Shown: piece by piece, positions 1 through 11,734 of the stretch
How positions within the stretch are numbered: position 1 is the stretch's first letter
How the letters are laid out: each line of letters opens with the position of its first letter
Assembly (NCBI GenBank): GCA_037127315.1
Contig: JBBBDQ010000352.1
Coordinates: 588,501 to 652,500 of the forward strand
DNA: 64,000 nt
Reading direction: 5' to 3'
DNA from: Ascarosepion bandense
Lineage: Eukaryota > Mollusca > Cephalopoda > Sepiida > Sepiidae
Notes under the pieces: model-generated
The model's database searches: none
What the model was told of the DNA's origin: nothing
The model's input: the letters and a program-made list of their open reading frames with translations, nothing else
Translations under genes and position numbers: made by a program

Positions 1-564
1 TTATGGGGATTTTTGCATTCTGTAACTTGCTTTCTTTATCTTAATCATAAAAAAAGATTTAGCTGGATTCCAAATTCAATTAGACTCCATTTTTTACTGT
101 TATTAATCGGTTGTAAAAAAACATCTGACTTATTGGATAATGTGCAAGTTCACTGACAATTTTCAGACAAGCATGTTTCCATAGCTTTTTCTGGTTTCAT
201 GATTTTGTTCTGGAACCAATCCAGTTACGAAAAGTTCAGTAAGTCAGAACTGCATAAAAGAATAAGACAAAATTATAGAACAAAAGACGTTCTCACTGAC
301 AGGATGCATAGAATTGAGAGAAGGGAATGAATTCATTGGAGAACTTTCATGACAAAACATTAAATTTACCAGCAGTAGATAATGGGATATGAAGAGAATG
401 AGGAGGAATTGACCGTCTATGTGACATGGTGGCTTTTAGCTGTAAAGGGTTGAATTAGAAGAACTAAGCAATGTAGCTCATTAGAAGGTTGAACTTTTCA
501 ACTGTTAAAATATCGGACCATCAAAATTGGGAATAGTTATCTGTAAAAGTCATGAACTGACAAT
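1..564. other. AT-rich non-coding sequence
   Basis: No convincing exon, transposon protein or tandem repeat was recognised here. All frames are broken by frequent stops. It could be intron or intergenic DNA. Confidence 0.6.
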
Positions 565-884
565 AATTTTTTTTTTTTAATCATATCACCTTAAGCGAGG
601 CGGTAACGCCACTTGATGTGCAGGGGGCTACATAAGAGTGAGAAGATAAGAAAAGAGAAAACAGGAAACAAGGGATGAACCTCTTCACCTGTTCAATAGA
701 TGTGGGTGGAGTGTGAACCGGGTGATAGTTTAGTTGATCTACTCCAATTGAGAAAAAAAAAAACGAAGTGAGAAGAAGATTAGAAAAGAGAGAACCGGAA
801 ACCGCATCCTAAACAGGAAATAAGGGATGAGCCTCTTCACCTGTTCAATAGATGTGGGTGGAGTGTGAACTGGGCGATAGTTTA
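565..884 (-). mobile_element. Short non-autonomous element: two LINE 5'-UTR-like monomers plus LINE 3' tail
   Basis: Read on the minus strand, this has two tandem copies of a unit of about 130 bp (each containing AACAGGTG...GAGGCTCATCCC and CACTCCACCCAC), then a LINE-type tail with 'GTAGCCCCCTGCAC' and 'TGGCGTTACCGCCT' and a terminal A-run (the T-run at 567-578). The monomer matches the 5' region of the full-length LINE at 15160, and the tail matches that LINE's 3' end. There is no open frame. I infer a SINE-like or internally deleted LINE derivative moved by that LINE. A second, differently phased copy is at 39658-39961. Confidence 0.7.
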
Positions 885-994
885 ATTATAATACATTATA
901 CACAACTTGTAGTTTTATACATGACATGAAATTAATATAAGAATATTGATTATATTTGGGGTTTATTCTTTTAGTGATCATTGGTACTGACATT

Positions 995-1733
995 TGTTAT
1001 GTAAGGATACTGAAGGTGCTTATCTCCCTTTAGTGGCAAAAAGTCATGTGGGTCACATGACGGCCACTTAATGATGTCACTTTATACAGTGATGAAGGCA
1101 CTAGTCATTATTCAGTTTGTATTCAACATCTAAAATGAGAAGGTTGCTATCTTTAGCCTGGGCCAAGGCTAAATGCGTCTCCCAACAGCTTAGAAGAGCT
1201 TGGTGTCATTTTTCTTTGGGAATATATCTTTCCAAGATGTAGAATGAAAACCAGCTTGTGAAAACCTAATACTCACTGTTTCTCATTTGTGGGATATGTC
1301 CTTTCCTGGGACATAGATTGTTGTGGAGGAATTTCCTGTCTTACCCAGTAATGGGTATGGCCCGGGTTATAAAAGACAGGGACTAGAACGAACTACAGTG
1401 TGTTCCTGACTATACAAGAGTCTTTGTCATTACATGGGAGTGATTGAGAGCATTCGTAATTAAATGAGAGTGATCGATTTTAGTCGAGAGCCATCAGCCT
1501 TATACAAGAGTTAGACATCACTAGATAGAATCCTTCTTCTCAAGACGGACGCATACGTCCTATACAGAGACATTGCCTTCTTGATTGTTATTCGTGTTAA
1601 CTGTTCATTGGTGTACTTGTATTTGGTTTATTGTACTGAGGTATAATAAATCTCTATTTATATATCCTCAGTGTTAAGAGTTATTTCTTGCACTATTCTT
1701 TCTCTGTTTATCCCCCACCCCCGGGATACAGCA
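995..1733 (+). mobile_element. Possible solo LTR of a retrotransposon
   Basis: The stretch begins TGTTATG and ends near GATACAGCA. It contains a TATA box (TATAAAAG at 1368-1375) and, about 270 bp later, a polyadenylation signal (AATAAA at 1645-1650) followed by GT-rich sequence. It is less AT-rich than its surroundings. This is the order of elements in an LTR. No 4-6 bp target duplication or second LTR was seen, so it could instead be a host promoter/first-exon-like region or another repeat. Confidence 0.4.
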
Positions 1734-1886
1734 AGATGAATCTGCCCCTTTTGAATCTGGAGTCCTAAAAATAGTTTCTCCAGGTACATCTCAATATTAT
1801 ATATAAAACTCTTTGTTTTTGTTTCTCCTTACACTCTGCTCTGCTGTGTAAATATATGTGATATATCATTCTCCACATGAGACACA

Positions 1887-1922
<36 letters not shown>
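1887..1922. repeat. (TG)n(TA)n microsatellite
   Basis: A run of TG dinucleotides passes directly into TA dinucleotides. Confidence 0.95.
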
Positions 1923-1923
<1 letters not shown>

Positions 1924-3835
1924 GTTTTGTGGATGTTAGTATTATGAAAGTCTCTGTGAGAACAAATAATGTTTGTCATTCTTTTTCCTTTTAGCCATAC
2001 CATTCTGGCCTGTCTATAAATTATGGTGTTATTATGTCATGAATATAATCATGCTCATAATGGGAGAAGTATTAATGTGAGAATAAATATTTCTTGTCAC
2101 AGTTACTTAGAAAAAAGAGGAAAAGGAACATTTGCAAATATTTGCAACTAGTATTGTTGATGCATTCTTTTCTGGTGTTTACCAGTTCACACTTTTAAGA
2201 CAAGGACATACTTTACTATTTCTATTTTCTCTGTATTCCAAAAAACTTCCATTTGGCTTATTCCTCAGTTCTCTCATTGAAGGCAACAGGCTGGATTTGT
2301 AATGTCAATGAAGACGTTTATGGCTGCTAGGTCAGCTTTAATTGTCCTAAGCCATGAAAATTCTGGACAACGCATTTTCTTGTTGCATAGCCTGAAGCAT
2401 AGTTCCAGAACCTTTTCTCACTGAGGTTTCTTTAGTAAATCTTATTAAATATTTTCAGAAGGTGAATTTACTTCTACTGATGGGTCTGTCTTTATATTAT
2501 GTTGTAAATCTTGTGAAGCCAGCAGATATTGAGGGCAACTTGAAGCAATTTTCTCTTGAAAAAAATAAATATATATTTTTTTTTATCTGTACATGTAAGT
2601 TCACAGTAAATAAAGGAGGAATGTGAATGTACTTACAATGAGTTTGCAGATTGGGTCTCTATGATAAGCTAATTTACTTGCTATATATTAGATGATCTTC
2701 TACACGTACACATTTGTGCAGATACTAATTAAAAAAATTCGCTCAACACTAATTAGAAATAAAATTGGGCTTTTAGTCCTGTTAATTTGCAATTATAGAC
2801 TTAAAACCTTTCCTTTTATTTTTTTTTGAAGTTAGAATGTAGTCTCATGTTTTTGTAATGTTTTATGTTTTCCCCTGAATAGTTTCATGTTATTTTCATA
2901 TGTCAAAGTTTTTGTGCTAGACTTACATTTCCATCACCAATTATTTAAAGGGTTTTTTTTTTTTTAAATGACATAACTAGAAATTGAGAGTTCTGTTTTT
3001 ATATGATTTTATTTATTTTTTTTTTTGTTAATTACTTTTAACTTAATTTGTTTCAAACTTCAATTTTCAGCAGTTTCTAACGACTCTCTGTTCATTTATA
3101 TTTCTTCTCATATTTTAGGTTCTAAAGTTTCTTGAAGCAAATATTTGGTATACTTTTACATTCTTTTAAAATCTTTGTAACCATGCCTTCACAAAATCAA
3201 CTGGAGAGAAGTAGAAAGATTGTCTAGCATCAGACTTATTATTTTACTAGGCATTTAACAGAGAGAAAATATACAATTTTTAATCAGCTAAAATTTAGAT
3301 TGTTGTGGATTCCATTTAAGAAACCACACAAAATAATAAATAACAAAAACAGATATAGAGATAGAAAATGTAAGTTACATTGAACAAAAATATACAAACT
3401 GGAACACAGGTTAGTCATTTCAGGAATACTTGGAATACTATTAGTAGAATCAATATATACAGTCTTGTAGTGTTGTAGTGAAAAAGTATGCCCGGGTAAT
3501 GAGCCTATATCCGAACAACTCCAACTTATTATGCACCAACTTACTGACCAACTAAGCGACTGTACAACTCTACTACTACTGCCATTCTCTGTATAGAATT
3601 ATATGTGCACATCAGGTGAGTCCATTCTTACATTTAAAAAAGTGGTGATCCCTAACATAGATAAATAATCATCTTAAATTCATGGATAGGATTATGATCA
3701 ATGCACCCCATGAAGATTAAATATATCACAATAGAGTGATTAACTTATTGTCCTCAAGGTAATCATGAGATTAACTCTTTTCATGCAATAAATATTTGGT
3801 ATTCATTGACTAAAATCCTTGCTATTGGTCAAAAT
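1923..3835. other. AT-rich non-coding sequence
   Basis: Several poly-T tracts occur, including around 2579, 2948 and 3016. No open frame resembling a known family was found on either strand. Confidence 0.6.
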
Positions 3836-3980
3836 TCATCCCCACATTAAATACTGTTGCCATATTTGGTTCAGTGCTTCTAATATTTGTCTCGATATTC
3901 TTGACAAAATCCAAAGAAATATCTGTAATGACATCATTCCTGACTTGGCATCTGAACTTCATTCATTTTCTCACTTTTTG
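3836..3980 (+). pseudogene. LINE reverse-transcriptase C-terminal fragment
   Basis: In one frame this reads H-P-H-I-K-Y-C-C-H-I-W then D-I-L-D-K-I-Q-R-N-I-C-N. This is the post-catalytic region seen in the LINEs at 15160-18812 and 28830-30213 (Y-C-C-H-I-W ... Q-R-R-I-C-N-V). It is a short relic abutting a SINE fragment at 3986. Confidence 0.65.
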
Positions 3981-3985
3981 TGAAA

Positions 3986-4190
3986 GGTATTAATTCATCT
4001 CTTCTCCCTCCTGTTGTGGGTTAAATAGCAAGACTGATTGGGTTCTGTTGCCTTGGTTGGCAAACAGTTTACCACAGAAAGTAATGGCAACCAACCGCAA
4101 GAAAATCTTTTGTCCAGTCAGTCATGTCTCTTTTCAGACATGATCTCCTAAGTGTGTATAATGTATTGCACTTAACTGACTGATTGTCCT
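3986..4190 (+). mobile_element. tRNA-derived SINE, 3' two-thirds
   Basis: Starts at the GGTATTAAT segment and runs through 'CAGTCAGTCATGTCTC' to 'GCACTTAACTGACTGA', matching the 3' part of the full-length copy at 23416-23726. The tRNA-like head is missing. Confidence 0.8.
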
Positions 4191-4309
4191 GCCAATTATT
4201 CATACTGTTTAAAAAGATCTATGTGGAAAATTTTTTGAAATAAACTTATATGAGAAAATGCTGAAAAGTTGTCAACCCACTTCTCATAATTTAAGTGTGC
4301 TACTAGAGG

Positions 4310-4492
4310 ATGTGCATTTTGGTGCAATGAATATTGGTTTGGAAGGAGAAATCGGAGGGCCAAGTTTAAGTTCTGGTTAAATTTGTTGCATTATGCACAA
4401 ATACTCTCAGGAAAAGTATTAATCCATCTCTTCTTCCTCCAGCTATGGGTTAAATAACAGAACACATCGAGTTCTATAGCCTTGGTTCTGTC
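4310..4492 (+). mobile_element. tRNA-derived SINE, 5' part
   Basis: Begins GGATGTGCATTTTGGTGCAA (degenerate A box) and runs to about 'CTATAGCCTTGGTTCTG', where it meets the Gypsy relic. The 3' half is missing. It is more diverged than most copies here. Confidence 0.75.
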
Positions 4493-5760
4493 TGTTGATT
4501 TAGAGTCTCACTTTTAACAAGTACATCATTTAAATATGCTTGTGCACAATCCAAACTGGCAAGCATTGTATTCATGATCTGTTGGAATATGCTTGGTGAC
4601 AATTTTATACCAAATGGGATCCAGTTAAATTTGTATAGTCTCCTATGAGTGTTAATGGTTTTAAGCACTCTTTGTTTACTTTGCTAAGTGTCTGATAAGT
4701 CCAATTTAGAAAAAATTTGCTCTGGACTTGGTAAAGGGTAGTTTATATTGTTTCAAACTTTCATTTTGCCCCATTGAAGAATCAGCAAACAGGCGGATTT
4801 TATTTTTTTTTTTAATGTAAACTCTTGGTGATGCCCACTCTGAATAGTCTTCTTTTTTTATATTGCTCCTCATTTCTCTAGTTTTTTTAATTCTTTAATA
4901 ATTGGTTCTAAAGTAGCAAATGGTACACTTCTTTTTGCCTTAAATATTTATGTTATATTCCCTTTTGCTTCAAATTTAGCTTTTGATTTTCTACATTTCC
5001 CTAGACCTTCTGAGAAGATTTCTGGAAAACTCCTTTTTAATTCATTCTTAATTTTTCAGCTACTGTATTAAGAATGAAGGTAACAATATTAATTTTGTTG
5101 CAGAAAGATTTAATTAGGAGGTCCCAAAGATCAAATAATGCAATCCAATCTGTTCCAAACAAATTAGCTATATTTTTTTTAGTACAAACTTTACAGGTGA
5201 ATTCACCCATAAAGTTCAATTTTTTTCATGAAACCCCATGAGCAATATTTTTTAGATATTAATGAACTGGATTTATTCTTTTTTTCTCCATATCTGTTCA
5301 TTTATGGTGGTGATATAAGATCCTATATCTAGTTGTATTTTAATTTTTACATTATTAATTTTTGCAGAAACAAATTTCTTCTTTGACTATGTTTCTAACT
5401 CTGTTAAAGGCATGTTCAAAGTCTTGTCAATTTTTTCTCTATTTTTTTTTACTTATACCATGTATTTACCATGTTCACATAAGTTTTATTTTTCTTCCAT
5501 TTTTTGTATTTCCACGAAGTACTTTTTTGTCCTACCTCTTCACATTTGTAGCATTTTTTGTTCTTAAAAAAACAATTACTTTTCAAATGATTGCCTCCAT
5601 GGCAAATATTAGGTATTGACGAGGGAGTGTTATCATCTTTTTTTAATGTTCTATTAGGAGTTGGAAAGCATTTATACCATTCTTCAAGGTTTCTGTTTTT
5701 CTGTTGCTGCTTCCCAAATTTTTCATATCATTTGAAATTTGGTGTAATTTGATATTTTTG
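4474..5760 (-). pseudogene. Gypsy-type (Metaviridae) gag-pol relic: zinc knuckles, protease, reverse transcriptase
   Basis: On the minus strand, from high to low coordinates, come: two CCHC-like zinc knuckles near 5610-5470 (C-x2-C-H-G-G-N-H then K-C-Y-K-C-E-E-V-G), a protease/linker region near 5219-5037 (N-L-F-G-T-D-W-I ... L-D-L-P-like), an early RT segment with 'W-A-S-P-R-V-Y-I-K-K-K', and an RT core at 4668-4474 (I-N-T-H-R-R-L-Y ... L-P-S-I-F-Q-Q-I-M ... A-Y-L-N-D-V-L-V-K). The catalytic motif Y-L-D-D reads Y-L-N-D, so even this core would be dead. Frames change repeatedly. No LTRs were seen at its ends. Family assignment rests on motif order. A sense-strand relic of the same type is at 30214-33000. 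Confidence 0.75.
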
Positions 5761-5944
5761 TGAGTGATTTTTTTGTAAAAAAAGTAGGAAATGTTTGAAG
5801 ATTTAAAATTTTTCACATTTATTTAAATTAGAGTAATAAACATTACTACTTGTTTCTTATCGTATCACTCTGTTGAATTCCAATCCATATTTGATTCTAA
5901 TTCATACACACACACACGATTGTGGAATTATTGGACAGTAAAAT

Positions 5945-5947
5945 TTT

Positions 5948-5993
<46 letters not shown>

Positions 5994-6183
5994 TTTTTAT
6001 TTTATATATATATATAAGGTATCACCACTGACCTGTATATATAAATAGGTGAGGAAAAACCCAACATATGTGGCCTGACGATTGTGCTTAGCATGAAACA
6101 ATCTGTTGCCCCCGAGTGTTGACTTCAATGTTCTCTTTTATATTTACATATGCTCTATTGCTGGTATTGAGCACTATTTAGCC

Positions 6184-6238
<55 letters not shown>

Positions 6239-6537
6239 TAAAGACAGAAATCTAAGCAAGAGCCAACAACTGACCATGGTTTCGCCTAACGGCTTATCAG
6301 GGAAATTGTTTCTGTCTTTGGTTACTCTACTTTGGTATTGAGCACTTTAGTGTTAGGATTTTTATCTTGGGGTTTTTTCTTTCTTACAAGTGCTTGACTT
6401 TTTGTTCATGTACTTTGTTTGTTTCTTTTTTTGCTTCCCCCTTTTTTTCTCTCCGAGTTTGTTCTTGGTGGGTTATAAAAGACGATTTAAATTATAGCTT
6501 GATTAATACTAGTTTTACTATTGGTATTGTTGTTGTT

Positions 6538-6581
<44 letters not shown>

Positions 6582-6598
6582 AAATTTTAGTGTATAAA
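5945..6598 (+). repeat. (TA)n-rich Penelope-like terminal repeat region
   Basis: Three long (TA)n tracts (about 5950-5991, 6186-6235, 6548-6578) flank non-repetitive blocks. The block 6241-6310 contains a hairpin-type motif with 'TGATAAGCCGTTAGGCGAAA' on the minus strand, of the kind seen at Penelope-like element ends. Sequence 6320-6545 (TTGGTATTGAGCACTTTAGT, then CTTTCTTACAAGTGC) is repeated in diverged form at 43095-43340, next to a perfect hairpin. No protein is encoded; apparent frames rich in Ile-Tyr are the microsatellite. Confidence 0.55.
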
Positions 6599-6599
6599 A

Positions 6600-7334
6600 G
6601 TCTGTCAGAGGTTTTCTTTTATCTTTATTCATACTTGTATCGTTTAAAAAAAAGACGAACAGTTGTTTTTTTTAAACTTTGCCAGTTAAAACAATGCGCC
6701 TCTCTACAGAAATTAAATATATATTTCTCTTTTCCATAAAAAAAACCACTTTTCAGCCACATATGTCTTACAAATTAGTTTATGAAAAGACAAAGTGAGG
6801 CTCAGTTAATTTGACAAGGCAAAGCTTAATTAATTTCACTGTAAAAAACTAATAAACAAAAAAAATTAAAAATCCAGGATGTTTGCACAAATGCATGTAC
6901 TCACCAAATATGTTTTTACTAATGAGAAATATCAGATTAAATAAATTCATTAATTCCTTAAAACGTACCTATTAGGTTGCTTCATTCGTAATTTGTTTTC
7001 CTTTTATCACTTCCTTTATTCTTTCAGAAAAAAAAACAATTACATTCTATTCAATTATGTATGCACGTCAACTTGAACAGCATAAAAATTAATTTCATAT
7101 ATAAAAGGTTGAGCCATAAATGCATAAATAATTTGTTGTTTATGAAATTTATTCTGCAATCAATAAGATTTGATTAGAATATAGTGGACCAAGTATGTTT
7201 ACTTGTGGTTTGGATTTCATTTAGTTTGGCCTTGTTTAGTTCAGTCCATCATAAGAAATGCCATAAATTGTGAGAAACAATCAATAAGAACATGCAATAA
7301 AGATGTTGTATTAAAATACATTTTTATATAAACA
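6600..7334. other. AT-rich non-coding sequence
   Basis: Nothing recognisable on either strand. Confidence 0.55.
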
Positions 7335-8208
7335 TTAGCAGTATAGAATTGCTTGGGTGTAATGAAAGCTTTAAACTTATTCATGGTCCTGGAGCTCAGA
7401 CTCTTTGGATGTTGGCATGAAAGACTAAAAGCAATAGTTGTTTCCAGTTAAAATGAAACCACAGACTGAAAGAAAAATAAATGGATGTGAGTCAAATTTG
7501 GATTTCCTGATATCGATATCAAATAAATTTTTTTCGTTGTAAACTGAATTTTGAAAACTAAATAAATCTTCTGAGTAAATGGTATCATGGTTGAGACTAA
7601 TAACTAAAATTATATCTACTTAGAGCCAAACCTGATGCAAAAAAATAAAATAAAAGGGCTGAAAAACTGATTTCAATCAGACCCAGTAGGATATCGGGGC
7701 ATCAATTTCCACTATCGGGGTCAAATAAGTCATCCGAGGATAAACTAACCTAAGTAAGTCCATGAAAACTTATTGTACCCAAGGGAGTAAAATTGGAGAA
7801 AATGAGCTATATTGATGGCTGAATATCGGTCTTTGATCAGATTCGATAGAATATCAGGGGTATCAATTTCTGATATTGGGGATATTATCAATTTTCTGCA
7901 CTATTGTAAGAACTGCAACCTTGAAACTTCTGAATATCATTTCTTATGTCTTTGCTTATGAGTGTATCAAATTTGATTAAGATCAGACCACTCCTTTTAT
8001 AACCCGATTCTTTTGATTATTGATTTTCAATATTTATCGGGTATACCTTGACACAAAACCTAGCTAAGAACACTCGCAGATGCTTATAACACAATTGTAT
8101 AAATTTTCAAGGAAATTGGTTCAGCTGTTTTGAAGTCTATAGGTAATGGACAGACACAGACACACACACACACACAGAGACAAAGTTCCATTTTTAAATA
8201 AGTTAAGA
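7335..8208 (-). mobile_element. Non-autonomous Helitron, long version
   Basis: Same family as 21174-21898, 41652-42345 and 56215-57368. The minus-strand 3' end lies at the low coordinates: the hairpin 'CAAGCAATTC' region and a terminal CTAA, mutated from CTAG. The 5' end (CTTAACTTATTTAAAAATGG) is near 8208. It contains internal blocks 'GGGTATCAATTTC' and 'GTCCATGAAAACTTATTGTA' shared with the copy at 56.5 kb but absent from the two shorter copies. No Rep/helicase coding sequence is visible. Confidence 0.7.
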
Positions 8209-8349
8209 TGAGATTAGATTAAACAATTCACTACTTTACAAAAGGAGTAATGTTCCTATGCCTGGTACAGGATTGATTAGAGAAGGTTAATTATTGTTGT
8301 TTGTCTGGTACAAGGTTGGTTAGAAAGCTTTAGTAATGTTCTTTGTGTG

Positions 8350-8645
8350 GTCAGTCAGTTGAGTGCCATACATGATACATGCTTTGGGCGATCATGTCTC
8401 TTTCAAGACATGACTGACTGGGCAAAAGATCCTGCAGTAGATTGCCATTGCTTTTTGCAGTAGACTGGTTGCCAGCCAAGTCTATAGAACCTAATCTATC
8501 CTATTATTTAACCTATAACTGGAGGGAAGAGATGGATTCCCAAGGGTATTTGCGCATAAGTGAATGCAATGAATTCGACTGAAATTTGAACTCGGCTCCT
8601 CGATTTCTCATTCCGTGCAGATATCCACTGTACCACGACGCACAT
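8350..8645 (-). mobile_element. tRNA-derived SINE, nearly full length
   Basis: On the minus strand it runs from GATGTGCGTCGTGGTACAGT through the tRNA-like head to 'GGCACTCAACTGACTGACC'. It lacks part of the 'ATTAATACCTTT' segment. Confidence 0.85.
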
Positions 8646-8944
8646 CTTTGTGTGGTACAAAGTAGATTAGAAGTTAATTTGTTGAATTTTAAATGATAAT
8701 TGTGTACTGAGTAGAGTGGGTTGTAGTCGTTGATACCTTTGATGTAACTGCTTATTTAATTTATTTTCTGTATCTTTTTCTTTGTGTTTGGCTCTATGGA
8801 ATCTTCTTAATACAGAAGAAGAAGAAGAGAAAGAAACATAAGAGAGAGAGGATGTGAGAGTAAGTCAATAGTGTCAGTCTGAAATGGTCGAGGGATGCAC
8901 AAAATTGGTTCCTTTGTCTAGATACTCAAAATCACTTGTATTTA

Positions 8945-9523
8945 TGCTTCTTTGAAAGTCAAAAGAGAATCAGTTTTTAAATATACAATTTTTTCTTTTA
9001 TCTGATTGGTCAATATATGTATCTATCTTATATAAACATTAAACAATTCACTACTTTACAAAAGGAATCAGTTTTCAAATATACATTTTTTTCTCTTCTC
9101 TGATTGGTCAATATATGTATCTTTCTGATATAAACATTAAACAATTCACTACTTTACAGAAGGAATCAATTTTCAAATATACATTTTTTTCTGTTCTCTG
9201 ATTGGTCATTATATGTATCTTTCTTATATAAACATTAAAGAATTCACTACTTTACAAAAGGAATCAGTTTTCAAATATACATATTTTTTTCTGTTTTCTG
9301 ATTGGTCAATATATGTATCTTTCTTATATAAACATTAAAGAATTCACTACTTTACAAAAGGAATCAGTTTTCAAATATACATATTTTTTTCTGTTTTCTG
9401 ATTGGTCAATATATGTATCTTTCTTATATAAACATTAAAGAATTCACTACTTTACAAAAGGAATCAGTTTTCAAATATACATATTTTTTTCTGTTTTCTG
9501 ATTGGTCAATATATGTATCTTTC
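8945..9523 (+). repeat. Tandem array, 98-100 bp unit, about 6 copies
   Basis: The motif CTGATTGGTCAATATATGTA recurs at 9002, 9100, 9198, 9298, 9398 and 9498 (the 9198 copy has one change), so the period is 98 bp in the first copies and 100 bp in the last ones. Each unit also has AATTCACTACTTTACA and AAATATACAT. The last copies are nearly identical, which suggests recent expansion at the 3' side. A lone half-unit motif (AACAATTCACTACTTTACAA) also lies at 8222, beyond the Helitron. Confidence 0.95.
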
Positions 9524-9609
9524 TTTTTAATCTTGTTAACCCAAAGATTTTACGTTGATCCTCATGCACAGAACTGTATCTGTCATTCTGTTTTAAATTG
9601 CTGAATTAA

Positions 9610-9960
9610 TAACTTCCGGTTTACTACAAAATCTTCACCATTATTTACAATGACTTGTTGTCACTTATCACCCAACTCTTTATGACTTTTTGAGTAAAAT
9701 ATGTGTGGGTTTTGATGTGAAAAAGTTTTTAACAAACTCTTTAATCTGGTTTCTGTTAGAGAAAATTTTCATCATCAAAGCATTTTTCAAGGATTGAAAA
9801 AAGGTAATAATCTGTGAGTGCCAAGTCAGGTGAATATGGTGGGTGAGGTTGAAATGCTTTCCTGTGTATAATCCATTCTGCATGTAAATTTGATTTGCCA
9901 TGGCAACCTTTTTCATATTGACCAGCACAAGGCAGCCTTTTGACTTTCTGATCAAACTTT
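9610..9960 (-). pseudogene. Mariner-type transposase C-terminal relic
   Basis: On the minus strand one frame gives F-Q-P-H-P-P-Y-S-P-D-L-A-L-T-D-Y-Y-L-F, the motif around the third catalytic Asp of mariner transposases. A second frame continues with S-L-K-N-A-L ... F-S-N-R-N-Q-I-K-E-F-V ... F-F-T-S-K-P, the usual C-terminal stretch. The switch between frames is a frameshift. No terminal inverted repeats were identified. It is a different subfamily from the elements at 26.3 and 60.3 kb. Confidence 0.65.
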
Positions 9961-10028
9961 TATGGACATTTTGCAGCTTCTGAGCATGTAATTTTACATT
10001 TAGTTTATTTATTGTGTTTTTAGAAGTC

Positions 10029-10660
10029 TTTGTGGTGCAGTGGATATCAACTTGGAATGAGAAATCGGAGAGCCGAGTTTGAATTCCAGTTGAATTCGTT
10101 GCATTCACTTATGTGCAAATACCCTTTGGAAAGGCATGAATCTGTTGCTTCTCCCTCCAGCTATGGGTTAAATATTCATTTTTAGCCAAAATAACCAAAT
10201 TAGATCTAGGATGGCAATTCATATATTTTGAATGAAGTGCAGCAGATGACTCAGAATTAGAAATTGAAGAGCCGAGTTTGAATTCCAGTTGAATTCGTTG
10301 CATTCACTTATGTGCAAATACCCTTTGGAAAGGCATGAATCTGTTGCTTCTCCTCCAGCTATGGGTTAAATATTCATTTTTAGCCAAAATAACCAAATTA
10401 GATCTAGGATGGCAATTCATATATTTTGAATGAAGTGCAGCAGATGACTCAGAATTAGAAATTGAAGAGCCGAGTATGAATTCCAGTTGAATTCATTGCA
10501 TTCACTGATGTGCAAATTCCCTTTGGAAAGGCATAGATCTGTTGCTTTTCCCTTCAGCTATGGGTTAAATAACAGGACAGATTGGATTCTATAACTTTAA
10601 TTGGCAATCAGTCTACCACTGAAAGTAATGGCAACCTTTTGCAGTCATTTTTGACAGCAT
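10029..10660 (+). repeat. Tandemly triplicated SINE head plus flank, then SINE 3' part
   Basis: The SINE block 'GAGCCGAGTTTGAATTCCAG' recurs with offsets of 199 and 198 bp (AATTCCAG at 10082, 10281, 10479). Each unit is the SINE head up to GGGTTAAATA joined to a non-SINE block containing TTTTTAGCCAAAATAACCAA and GGATGGCAATTCATATATTT. Only the last copy continues into the rest of the SINE (to about 10660). Copies 1 and 2 are almost identical, so a SINE with its flank was amplified in tandem. Confidence 0.9.
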
Positions 10661-10669
10661 GGATCTACT

Positions 10670-11540
10670 TGTTTAATATAATACATACAAATAAATTTAT
10701 TACAACCAATATATAAAAATTAAATGTTACAATATTTATGAATATTATTTTTATTTCTTTCTATTACTTAAAATGATATTTTAATAAATAATAGATAAAA
10801 AATTAGTAATATAATAGATACATATCAATTCAGTGAAAGATTTCAACTGCAAAAATTTATTACATACAAATTTATTTACTTCTAAAAAAAAATTGGGTCA
10901 GAAACATGACACTTATATACATTATGACATTATATACATTTTCATTTATATACATTATGACACTTATATACATTATTTCACTACAAATTTAAGTGAAAAT
11001 GTATTTGGTTTTATCCTACACACACATTCACACATTTTCCCATCCAAGGTTTTCTCACATATTTAAAAAAACCGTCTGTTGTTTTAATAAACTTGACATG
11101 TGTATTATTGTGCGCACATACATATAAACAAGACAAGCATTCCTAAATATACATACTTATATTTAGGATAATTGTTTAATGCTTTATTACATGTGACACT
11201 ATCTAATCAATAAGAATCAAACCCCAAACGACATACCAGTCTACTGGTTTTTGAAAAAATTTAATAAAAGTAAAATATGTTTAAGACACATTTTTTATTT
11301 TGTTCTATATTTATTCTATCATATATATATAAATTTTATGTTAAATGGAGGAAATATTGTAAAAAGAGTCTGATGATATGAGCTAGTTAAGCTCATTGAA
11401 ATGAACTATAATTTATAACTAATATGACGTGTTGAGTTTTCCTTTATAAACTATATATATATATACATACAAACACACAAATAGTAAGAATAAAAGCTAA
11501 AGCTTTAAACAAACATGCATTCTAATCCTTTCTACTATAA
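10670..11540. other. AT-rich non-coding sequence
   Basis: A small imperfect repeat of TATACATTATGACA occurs at 10916-10975. No coding signal. Confidence 0.55.
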
Positions 11541-11544
11541 TAAA

Positions 11545-11548
11545 AACA

Positions 11549-11602
<54 letters not shown>

Positions 11603-11621
11603 TTTCCATGACCATGATAGG

Positions 11622-11659
<38 letters not shown>

Positions 11660-11690
11660 TGTCACAGTCATAAAGAAAAGAGACTATTAA
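11545..11690. repeat. (TA)n tracts inside an imperfect inverted repeat
   Basis: Two (TA)n tracts (about 11552-11595 and 11627-11657) lie between or beside the arms AGTCTCTTTTTTCCATGAC (about 11595) and GTCATAAAGAAAAGAGACT (about 11667), which are imperfect reverse complements. Confidence 0.7.
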
Positions 11691-11734
11691 AAACTTTACT
11701 ACCAATCATGAAAGCTTTTGTCATGCATTTGCTC

